NCBI GenBank assembly: GCA_050117725.1
Contig: JASFME010000150.1
Location: 1 to 5,697 of the forward strand
Source: JASFJH01 sp050117725
GTDB taxonomy: Bacteria > Pseudomonadota > Gammaproteobacteria > AKS1
Length of the DNA: 5,697 nt
Reading direction: 5' to 3'
The translations under genes were made by a program, and so were the position numbers. This document shows, one piece after another, positions 1 to 5,402 of the stretch; the first letter of the stretch is position 1, and the number at the start of each line of letters is the position of its first letter. A model generated the notes under the pieces. That model ran no database searches. It saw only the letters and a program-made list of their open reading frames with translations, and had not been told where the DNA came from.

Positions 1-52
1 CCTGAACAGGCCGGCCTGACCTACAGATTTACAATGACTTCAGGAGTCAAAC
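1..52 (+). other. Leader upstream of hflK with its ribosome binding site
   Basis: This short stretch holds AGGAG at 42-46, six bases before the hflK ATG, which is a good Shine-Dalgarno sequence and supports that start. In many gammaproteobacteria hflX lies directly upstream. The C-terminal codons of an upstream gene could be here, for example in the frame that stops at 17-19, but too little is visible to identify one. I see no convincing promoter. TACAAT at 30-35 resembles a -10 box but has no partner -35 and lies too close to the start codon. Confidence 0.5.
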
Positions 53-1222
53 ATGGCCTGGAATGAACCGGGTGGTTCCAAAGACCGCGACCCGTGGGGC
101 AACCGCAATCAGGATCAAGGGCCCCCAGATATCGACGAGGTCGTGAAAAAAATGCGCGACAAGTTCGGCGGCCTGTTTGGCGGTGGTCGTGGCCGCGGCA
201 GCGGCAGCGGTGGCCAGAATGCCGGCGGTATTTTCTCGATCATCGTGCTTGGCCTGGTAATCTGGCTTGTCTATGACGTGACCTATATTATCGACCCGGC
301 CGAGCGTGGCGTGGTGCTGCGCTTTGGCAAGTATGTCGATTCGCTACAGCCGGGTCTCAACCTGCGTCTGCCACGCCCGATCGAGCAGGTGTACCGTGTC
401 AATGTCGATACCGTACGTACTACCGAGATTGGCCTGTCACGGGCCGAGTCCTACATGCTGACGCAGGATCAGAACATCGTCGACATCCAGTTCAACATCC
501 AGTACCGCATCAAGGACCCGCGTGCCTACCTGTTCAATGATGTCGCGCCAAATGAATCGCTGCGACATGCCACCGAATCTGCGGTGCGTGAAACTGTCGG
601 CAAGAACGATATGGACTTCATTATCAAGGACGGTCGTGAAATAGTTGGCAGTAATGCCGGCGAACTCGTGCAAAAGATTGTCGATGATTACGGTACCGGT
701 ATCCTGATCACACAGTTCAACATGCAGAAGGCGAAAGAGCCCGAAGAAGTACGTGAGGCGTTTGCCGATGCCGTCAAGGCGCAGGCTGACGAAGAACGTT
801 ACAAGAACGAGGCCGATGCCTACCAGCGCGAAGTACTCGGCAAGGCCCAGGGCGCCATGCAGCGTACCTTGCAGGATGCCGAGGGCTACCGTGCCCGCGT
901 TGTCGAGTCGGCTACGGGTGAGGCGAAACGCTTTGCCCAGATACTGACAGAATATGAAAAGGCGCCTGAGGTGACACGGGAACGCCTCTATATCGAGGCA
1001 ATGGAGGCGGTGCTGGCCAACAGTACCAAGGTCATGACCGATACCCAGGGCAGTAACAACCTGCTGTACCTGCCGCTGGACCAGCTTATGCGTCGTCAAT
1101 CGGCATCAACATTGCCTGGTGCACCAGGTGACCAGACGGAATGGTCGCCGTCATCACAGTCAACACCAAACAGCAGTGAGCGGGCGATTGTTACTGACCC
1201 ACGCAGCAGGAGGGCCCGCTAA
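53..1222 (+). CDS. hflK: HflK, SPFH-domain subunit of the FtsH-associated HflKC complex
   Basis: HflK forms with HflC a large inner-membrane assembly whose bulk is periplasmic. It surrounds the AAA+ protease FtsH and modulates which membrane proteins FtsH degrades; in E. coli it also affects lambda lysogeny through CII. The 389-residue protein has the typical HflK layout. A soluble cytoplasmic N-terminus starts MAWNEPGG and is followed by a Gly/Arg/Ser-rich linker (about 39-59). One membrane segment spans about 60-78. The SPFH/band-7 domain follows (about 79-230, including the hallmark DPAERGVVLRFGKY at 81-94). Next is a long charged, Ala/Glu-rich helix likely to form a coiled coil (about 225-310). 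A low-complexity polar C-terminal tail closes the protein. Length is near the family norm (E. coli about 419). AGGAG six bases upstream fixes the start. The stop codon overlaps the hflC ATG (TAATG), so the two are translationally coupled. Identification is by family resemblance and gene order. Confidence 0.97.
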   Translation: MAWNEPGGSKDRDPWGNRNQDQGPPDIDEVVKKMRDKFGGLFGGGRGRGSGSGGQNAGGIFSIIVLGLVIWLVYDVTYIIDPAERGVVLRFGKYVDSLQPGLNLRLPRPIEQVYRVNVDTVRTTEIGLSRAESYMLTQDQNIVDIQFNIQYRIKDPRAYLFNDVAPNESLRHATESAVRETVGKNDMDFIIKDGREIVGSNAGELVQKIVDDYGTGILITQFNMQKAKEPEEVREAFADAVKAQADEERYKNEADAYQREVLGKAQGAMQRTLQDAEGYRARVVESATGEAKRFAQILTEYEKAPEVTRERLYIEAMEAVLANSTKVMTDTQGSNNLLYLPLDQLMRRQSASTLPGAPGDQTEWSPSSQSTPNSSERAIVTDPRSRRAR

Positions 1223-2091
1223 TGTTTAACAGTCGAATCTTCATAATCCTCGCCGCGCTGGGCGTATTCATACTCAGCCAGTCATTGTTCATGGTTGATG
1301 AACGGGAACTGGCTATCAAGTTCAAACTTGGCGAGATCGTACGCTCGGATTTCGAACCGGGATTGCATTTCAAGACGCCATTTGTGAATAACGTGCGTTT
1401 CTTCGACAAGCGTCTGCAGACCATGGATGCGTCACCGGCACGTATTATTACCACCGAGAAAAAATACGTACTCGTGGATTCGTTTGTGAAATGGCGTATC
1501 GGCGATGTCGAAAAGTTCTACCGTACCATGCGCGGCGGTGATACCTCGGTGGCGAATGCTACCTTGCAACCGATCGTCAACAAGCGCTTACGTGACGCCT
1601 TTGGTGAGCGCACCATCCAGGCCGTGGTCTCGGGTGAACGTGAAGAAGTCATGGATCTGCTGACGGAGAATATTCGTTCTCAGAGCGAGCAATATGGTAT
1701 CAAGATCATCGATGTGCGCGTGAAACGTGTTGACTTCGAAGAAGAGATCAGCGAATCGGTATTCCGCCAGATGCGCACCGAGCGACAGCGCGTGGCAAAG
1801 GAATTCCGTGCCCGGGGCAGAGCTGAGGCCGAGCGTATTCGTGCGGAAACTGACCGGAAGTACACGACCATGCTGGCCGAGGCCTATCGTGACGCAGAAA
1901 ATATTCGGGGTGCAGGTGATGCGAAATCAGCGGAAATCTATGCCTCCGCCTACAACAAGAACCGGGAGTTCTACTCGTTGTATCGCAGCCTGAATGCCTA
2001 CAAATCGGCCTTCGCCAACAAGAATGACGTGATCCTGCTCGAACCGGAGGCGGATTTCTTCAAGTATTTCAAGAGCCCGAAAGGCAAGTAA
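1222..2091 (+). CDS. hflC: HflC, SPFH-domain partner of HflK and FtsH modulator
   Basis: HflC is the second subunit of the HflKC assembly that encloses FtsH in the inner membrane; it alternates with HflK in the ring. The 289-residue product has a very short cytoplasmic N-terminus, one membrane segment (about 6-24) and the SPFH/band-7 domain beginning VDERELAIKFKLGE (25-38). A charged coiled-coil region (about 165-245) is rich in Arg, Glu and Ala. The C-terminus, EPEADFFKYFKSPKGK, matches the usual HflC ending. Length is close to E. coli HflC (334), allowing for a shorter linker. The ATG shares one base with the hflK stop, and AGGAGG at 1208-1213 lies eight bases upstream, so this is a strongly initiated, coupled start. 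An intrinsic terminator follows about 25 bases after the stop. No frameshift or missing domain is visible. Confidence 0.97.
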   Translation: MFNSRIFIILAALGVFILSQSLFMVDERELAIKFKLGEIVRSDFEPGLHFKTPFVNNVRFFDKRLQTMDASPARIITTEKKYVLVDSFVKWRIGDVEKFYRTMRGGDTSVANATLQPIVNKRLRDAFGERTIQAVVSGEREEVMDLLTENIRSQSEQYGIKIIDVRVKRVDFEEEISESVFRQMRTERQRVAKEFRARGRAEAERIRAETDRKYTTMLAEAYRDAENIRGAGDAKSAEIYASAYNKNREFYSLYRSLNAYKSAFANKNDVILLEPEADFFKYFKSPKGK

Positions 2092-2115
2092 ACCGCGGCG
2101 ATGGATGAGACAATA

Positions 2116-2152
2116 CCGGGCGGCGACTGCAGGTCGTACGCCCGGCTTTTTT
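2116..2152 (+). terminator. Rho-independent terminator after hflC
   Basis: CCGGGCG at 2116-2122 pairs perfectly with CGCCCGG at 2139-2145. Inside, CGAC (2124-2127) pairs with GTCG (2133-2136) around a five-base loop, leaving a small G/TA internal bulge. One C and then six Ts (2147-2152) follow. A GC-rich stem with a U-tract is the classic intrinsic terminator form. It ends the hflKC message or attenuates transcription into the DUF2065 gene, whose ATG is only 12 bases further on. Confidence 0.85.
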
Positions 2153-2164
2153 GTGGGTATCAGA

Positions 2165-2350
2165 ATGTGGCATGATCTGCTGGCAGCATTTGCGCTCGTG
2201 CTCGTCATCGAGGGCATCATGCCGTTTTTGAGCCCTGATGGCTGGCGGCGTATGATGCTGTCGGTGAGCCAGCTCGATGACCGCGCGCTGCGGCTCGCCG
2301 GGCTCATCAGCATGCTGGTCGGGGCCGGCCTGCTTTACCTGCTTCGCTGA
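2165..2350 (+). CDS. DUF2065 family small inner-membrane protein (YjeT-like)
   Basis: A 61-residue protein of the DUF2065 family, the same type as E. coli YjeT, which also lies between hflC and purA. Its function is not known. It has two hydrophobic segments (about 4-20 and 43-60) separated by a short polar stretch with the family-like SPDGWRRMM (23-31), suggesting a two-pass hairpin in the inner membrane. The open frame extends upstream to an ATG at 2105. That longer form adds 20 polar residues encoded across the terminator hairpin, and the family normally begins right before the first membrane segment, so I chose the ATG at 2165. The Shine-Dalgarno signal is weak (GGGT at 2155-2158), and GTG at 2153 is an alternative start. 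Position between hflC and hisZ fits the conserved neighbourhood; a role with FtsH/HflKC is only an inference from that. Confidence 0.85.
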   Translation: MWHDLLAAFALVLVIEGIMPFLSPDGWRRMMLSVSQLDDRALRLAGLISMLVGAGLLYLLR

Positions 2351-2368
2351 ACAGTTTGATGATTTAAC

Positions 2369-2397
2369 CGGGGCATGAGGCCACGCCACATGCCCCG
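2369..2397. other. Nine-base-pair hairpin between the DUF2065 gene and hisZ
   Basis: CGGGGCATG (2369-2377) pairs perfectly with CATGCCCCG (2389-2397) around an 11-base loop that could add two more G-C pairs. No T-run follows on either strand, so it is not a standard intrinsic terminator. It fills much of the 68-base gap and ends 10 bases before the hisZ Shine-Dalgarno sequence. It could be an mRNA-stabilising or processing structure, or a protein-binding inverted repeat; its role is unknown. Confidence 0.6.
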
Positions 2398-2418
2398 AAT
2401 TATGTACGGAAGAAGGCT

Positions 2419-3597
2419 ATGACGACCAACGATCCCTGGCTGTTGCCGGAAGGTATCGAAGAAGTGCTGCCGCCGCAGGCGGATCGGCTCGAACAGTTGC
2501 GCCGTGACGTCCTCGATGTCATGCGTGGCTGGGGTTATGAGCTCGTCATGCCGCCGTTCATCGACTACCTGGATTCCCTGTTAACAGGCACGGGCAACGA
2601 CCTTGACCTGCAGACCTTCAAGCTGACCGATCAATTGTCGGGCCGTCTCATGGGCATTCGCGCCGACATGACGCCGCAGGTCGCGCGCATGGATGCCCAC
2701 CAGTTACAGCGTGATACACCGACCCGCCTGTGTTACCTCGGTACCGTGTTGCGCACACGCCCGGAAGGCCTGGGTGGCAGCCGCAGCCCGCTGCAGCTCG
2801 GCGCGGAATTGTACGGTCACGCCGGTTGCGAGAGTGATGTCGAGATCATCCGCCTGATGCAGGCCGTACTCGCCACGGTCGGCATCAACAGCCTGCACAT
2901 CGATCTCGGGCACGTCGGCATTTACCGTGGGCTGGTTGAGCAGGCCGGCCTCGATGCCGGCCAGCAGGCTGCGTTGTTCGATGCCATGCAGCGCAAGGCC
3001 GTGCCGGAAATCGAGCAGTTATTGAATGACTGGCAACTGGCCAGTGAGGTGCGGGCGATGTTGCGCGCGCTCGTCGATCTGAATGGTGATCGCAGTGTGC
3101 TGGAGACGGCGGCAGACAAGCTGGCTGCGGCATCCGATGCCGTGCGCGCCGCGCTGGATAATCTCAGGTCGATCGCCGATCGACTGCCTGGCAGTGGCGC
3201 GAATGTCGAACTGTTCTTCGACCTGGCCGAGTTGCGCGGATATTACTACCACACGGGCGTGATGTTTGCCGCCTATCTGCCGCGGCATGGCCAGGCGGTT
3301 GCCTGGGGTGGACGCTATGACGACATTGGCAAGGTATTTGGTCGTGCGCGCCCGGCAACCGGTTTCAGCGCCGATCTGCAAACACTCGTGCGCCTGGGCA
3401 AGTTTGCCAGCCGGCCGCGTAACGCGATTTTTGCGCCGGCCGATGTGGATGCTGCACTTGAGGCCAGGATCAACGAATTGCGTGCACAGGGTGAATGTGT
3501 CGTGCGCGGCCTGCCGGGGCAAAGCGGTGATGCGGCCGCGATGGGATGCACGCGCGAGCTCGTCAAGACCGGTGACAGCTGGGTAGTCAAAGACTAG
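2419..3597 (+). CDS. hisZ: HisZ, regulatory subunit of ATP phosphoribosyltransferase
   Basis: HisZ is a catalytically inactive paralogue of histidyl-tRNA synthetase. It assembles with short-form HisG to make the hetero-octameric enzyme for the first step of histidine synthesis (ATP + PRPP to phosphoribosyl-ATP) and gives it histidine feedback control. The 392-residue protein keeps the class II synthetase core: N-terminal LLPEGIEEVLPPQ (8-20), motif-2-like RADMTPQVAR (81-90), the histidine-loop equivalent RGYYYHTG (273-280) and GGRYD (297-301). Where HisRS carries motif 3 with its invariant arginine (GLER), this protein reads TGFSADLQTLVRL (314-326), as expected for HisZ. The C-terminal anticodon-binding domain of HisRS is absent and the length suits HisZ. 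GGAAG at 2408-2412 lies six bases before the ATG. The spacer to purA is 32 bases, consistent with co-transcription. Its presence predicts a short HisG lacking the C-terminal regulatory domain elsewhere in the genome. Confidence 0.95.
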   Translation: MTTNDPWLLPEGIEEVLPPQADRLEQLRRDVLDVMRGWGYELVMPPFIDYLDSLLTGTGNDLDLQTFKLTDQLSGRLMGIRADMTPQVARMDAHQLQRDTPTRLCYLGTVLRTRPEGLGGSRSPLQLGAELYGHAGCESDVEIIRLMQAVLATVGINSLHIDLGHVGIYRGLVEQAGLDAGQQAALFDAMQRKAVPEIEQLLNDWQLASEVRAMLRALVDLNGDRSVLETAADKLAAASDAVRAALDNLRSIADRLPGSGANVELFFDLAELRGYYYHTGVMFAAYLPRHGQAVAWGGRYDDIGKVFGRARPATGFSADLQTLVRLGKFASRPRNAIFAPADVDAALEARINELRAQGECVVRGLPGQSGDAAAMGCTRELVKTGDSWVVKD

Positions 3598-3629
3598 TTT
3601 TAATTAACCACTAACATGAAGTCAGAAAC

Positions 3630-4943
3630 ATGGGCAAAAACGTCATTGTAATTGGTGCTCACTGGGGCGATGAAGGCAAGGGCAAGGTCGTTGACCTGCT
3701 TACTGACCAGGCCTCCGCAGTGGTGCGCTTCCAGGGCGGTCATAACGCCGGCCATACACTTGTCATCGATGGCAAGAAAACCGTCTTGCACCTGATCCCG
3801 TCGGGCATCTTGCGTGAAAACGTGATTGGCATGATCGGTAACGGTGTCGTGCTGTCGCCCGAGGCCCTGCTCAAGGAGATCGATGAACTGGAAGCAGGCG
3901 GTATCCCGGCCAGTTCACGCCTGAAGATCAGCGAGGCCTGCCCGTTGATCCTGCCGTACCATGTGGCCCTCGACCAGGCACGCGAGGTCGCTCGCGGTAA
4001 CAGGGCGATCGGTACGACCGGTCGTGGTATCGGCCCTGCCTACGAAGACAAGGTCTCGCGTCGTGGAATCCGCCTCGGTGACCTGTTCAATGTCGAACAT
4101 TTTGCCGCCAGGCTCGAAGAGGTGATGGAGTATCACAACTTTGCGCTTGTTAATTACTTCAAGGCTGATGCCGTCGATTACCAGCAGGTCTTCGACAGTG
4201 TTATGGCCATGCGTGATCGCCTGTTGCCGATGGTGGATGACATTCCCGAACTGCTGTACCAGGCGCGCCAGCGGGGCGATAACGTCATGTATGAGGGCGC
4301 GCAGGGGACACTGCTGGATATCGACCACGGTACCTACCCGTACGTGACTTCGAGTAACACGACTGCCGGCGCTGCGGCCTGTGGTACCGGTACCGGGCCG
4401 ATGAATTTCGATTATATCCTCGGTATCGTCAAGGCCTACACGACGCGCGTCGGTGGCGGGCCGTTCCCGACCGAGTTGTACGATGGTACCGCTACCCATA
4501 ATGATGAAGAAGGTCGCTACATGGCGGAGAAGGGCGCTGAGTTCGGTGCCACCACGGGTCGTGCCCGCCGTTGTGGCTGGCTCGATGCTGTGACGCTGCG
4601 CCGCGCGATCCGCATCAACAGCATTACCGGTATGTGTATCACCAAGCTCGATGTGCTCGACGGTATGAAGACAATCCGCATCTGTACCGCTTACGACTAC
4701 AACGGCGAAATCCGCGAAGTGAACCCGATTGGTGCCGAGGCCTTCGAGGCCTGCGAACCGGTTTACGAGGAACTGCCAGGCTGGAGTGAGTCGACCGTTG
4801 GCGTGAAGCGCTACGAGGACCTGCCGGAAAATGCACGCAACTACCTCGCGCGCATCGAGGAGATCGTCGGTGCACCGATCGATATCATTTCGACCGGCCC
4901 GGATCGCGTCGAGACCATCGTCAGGCGCCACCCGTTCGCCTGA
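3630..4943 (+). CDS. purA: Adenylosuccinate synthetase
   Basis: PurA is the cytoplasmic, homodimeric enzyme that joins IMP and aspartate using GTP to form adenylosuccinate, the committed step to AMP. The 437-residue sequence is collinear with E. coli PurA (432). It has the GTP P-loop WGDEGKGK (12-19) with catalytic Asp14, GGHNAGHT (36-43) with catalytic His42, and IMP-site TTGRGIGPAYEDK (129-141) with Arg144 nearby. EGAQGTLLDIDHGTYPYVTS follows, then the Asp-binding TTGRARR (308-314), the guanine-specificity TKLD (338-341) and the C-terminal DIISTGPDR. All key residues are present. Two oddities are GAHWGDEGKGK where GTQ or GAQ is usual, and about seven extra residues between FPTEL (279-283) and EFGATTG (304-310). 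The Shine-Dalgarno sequence is weak (TGAAG at 3617-3621), but the start matches the family N-terminus MGKNV exactly. It probably shares a message with hisZ. Confidence 0.98.
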   Translation: MGKNVIVIGAHWGDEGKGKVVDLLTDQASAVVRFQGGHNAGHTLVIDGKKTVLHLIPSGILRENVIGMIGNGVVLSPEALLKEIDELEAGGIPASSRLKISEACPLILPYHVALDQAREVARGNRAIGTTGRGIGPAYEDKVSRRGIRLGDLFNVEHFAARLEEVMEYHNFALVNYFKADAVDYQQVFDSVMAMRDRLLPMVDDIPELLYQARQRGDNVMYEGAQGTLLDIDHGTYPYVTSSNTTAGAAACGTGTGPMNFDYILGIVKAYTTRVGGGPFPTELYDGTATHNDEEGRYMAEKGAEFGATTGRARRCGWLDAVTLRRAIRINSITGMCITKLDVLDGMKTIRICTAYDYNGEIREVNPIGAEAFEACEPVYEELPGWSESTVGVKRYEDLPENARNYLARIEEIVGAPIDIISTGPDRVETIVRRHPFA

Positions 4944-4956
4944 CACAGGAAACAAA

Positions 4957-4992
4957 TATGAAACCGGCAGCCCGCTGACTGCCGGTTTCGTA
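4957..4992 (+). terminator. Likely terminator hairpin after purA
   Basis: GAAACCGGCAG (4960-4970) pairs perfectly with CTGCCGGTTTC (4979-4989) around an eight-base loop, and three weaker outer pairs extend it to 4957/4992. The stem is GC-rich with A's on the left and T's on the right, a layout common for terminators. However, the T-tract is only three bases and is followed by CGTACG. It sits 13-16 bases after the purA stop and most likely ends the hisZ-purA message. Confidence 0.65.
4958..4978 (+). other. Possible six-codon mini-ORF (MKPAAR) after purA
   Basis: Four bases after the purA stop lies AGGA (4947-4950) in a strong Shine-Dalgarno context, ACAGGAAAC, seven bases before ATG at 4958. 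The frame reads MKPAAR and stops with TGA at 4976-4978. The start lies at the base of the next hairpin's left arm and the stop in its loop. Nothing shows that it is translated; it may be chance. Confidence 0.2.
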
Positions 4993-4995
4993 CGT

Positions 4996-5026
4996 ATACC
5001 GTTCTGCCAGGTCTGGCAGGCGGTAT
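4996..5026. other. Second long inverted repeat after purA
   Basis: ATACCG (4996-5001) pairs with CGGTAT (5021-5026). Inside it CTGCCAG (5004-5010) pairs with CTGGCAG (5013-5019), with a TT/G internal loop and a very tight turn. This gives 12-13 pairs in 31 bases, only three bases after the terminator hairpin. No T-run follows. It could strengthen termination, protect the 3' end of purA mRNA, or be a protein-binding palindrome or a palindromic repeat unit. Confidence 0.55.
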
Positions 5027-5147
5027 CGGTAGCAAGCAAGAACGGCAACGGCAGCTGGCTGTGACTTATCCGGGGTGGGACCGGGAACAGCCGTCACGTG
5101 CCGGTTTGGATGACACGGGTTGATTGACCGCCAGGGGTGGTGAAAAG

Positions 5148-5172
5148 GTGAATCTCGCGATGCGATGTTCAC
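5148..5172. other. Nested hairpin in the intergenic region
   Basis: GTGAA (5148-5152) pairs with TTCAC (5168-5172). A T-G wobble and one C/T mismatch lead into TCGC (5155-5158) paired with GCGA (5162-5165) around a three-base GAT loop. The whole 25-base element is nearly symmetrical. It could be an operator or a leader RNA hairpin; nothing here identifies the binder. Confidence 0.4.
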
Positions 5173-5248
5173 GGGTCATATCAACCTGTTGTTACAGGAC
5201 GATTCGCACAGGGAGTGGGTGCAGGGGTGTTTTTCATGCCAGGTCGGT

Positions 5249-5266
5249 GCGGTGTTTTTTCACCGC
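5249..5266. other. Hairpin with a six-T loop
   Basis: GCGGTG (5249-5254) pairs perfectly with CACCGC (5261-5266), with the loop made entirely of six Ts. No T-run follows the stem, so it is not a terminator. A related word, GGTGTTTTTCA, occurs 25 bases upstream at 5226-5236. The function is unknown. Confidence 0.35.
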
Positions 5267-5308
5267 GGTTCGCCTGCTGCGTGTCTCCGACTGAAGGCTG
5301 CACAATTC

Positions 5309-5314
5309 GATAAT
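5309..5314 (+). promoter_or_regulatory. Weak candidate -10 element upstream of the PgaA-like gene
   Basis: GATAAT matches the sigma70 -10 consensus at five of six positions and lies about 90 bases before the ATG at 5403. There is no good -35 at 16-18 bases upstream (the sequence there is around TCCGAC) and no extended TGn, so it would need an activator to work as a promoter. Confidence 0.25.
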
Positions 5315-5402
5315 CCTGGTGGCACAGGGTTCTGTGAGAAATTACAGGACCGTTTGTGGTCTTTGCCTGGTGGTCGATGCTTGCGTGCAACAGCAAAAGT
5401 AG

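Larger units (their letters stand above)
5027..5402. other. Intergenic region upstream of the TPR/PgaA-like gene; no gene recognised
   Basis: About 375 bases with no credible protein. The open frames that cross it (+ strand from 5165, - strand to 5181) are rich in Cys, His and Arg, have no family resemblance, and run into the better-supported gene at 5403. No tRNA or rRNA signature is seen. It holds small tandem or inverted repeats: AACGGC twice (5041-5052), ACCGG/CCGGT (5080-5084/5101-5105), hairpins at 5148-5172, 5185-5198, 5249-5266 and 5323-5336, and a -10-like GATAAT at 5309-5314. It probably contains the promoter and 5' leader of the downstream gene; an unrecognised small RNA cannot be excluded. 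Confidence 0.5.

Noticed and set aside
30..35. TACAAT as a -10 box for hflK
   Set aside because: No -35 at the proper distance, and the implied start would fall at the Shine-Dalgarno sequence, leaving no usable leader.
437..1099. A 220-codon open frame on the - strand over hflK
   Set aside because: It is antisense to the well-supported SPFH and coiled-coil region of HflK and its translation resembles no family I know.
2101..2175. A 24-codon + strand frame overlapping the DUF2065 start
   Set aside because: It has no ribosome binding site, runs through the terminator hairpin, and its peptide shows no recognisable feature.
3915..5048. A 377-codon open frame on the - strand over purA
   Set aside because: purA on the + strand is fully conserved with every catalytic motif. 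The reverse frame is a low-complexity shadow produced by GC-rich codon use, with no family resemblance.
5319..5334. TGGCACAGGGTTCTG as a sigma54 promoter
   Set aside because: The -24 half fits (TGGCAC), but the essential GC of the -12 half at the correct spacing is absent (TG instead).
4944..5402. tRNA, rRNA, CRISPR array or insertion sequence after purA
   Set aside because: No T-loop signature, no regularly spaced repeats, and no transposase frame or terminal inverted repeats are visible.
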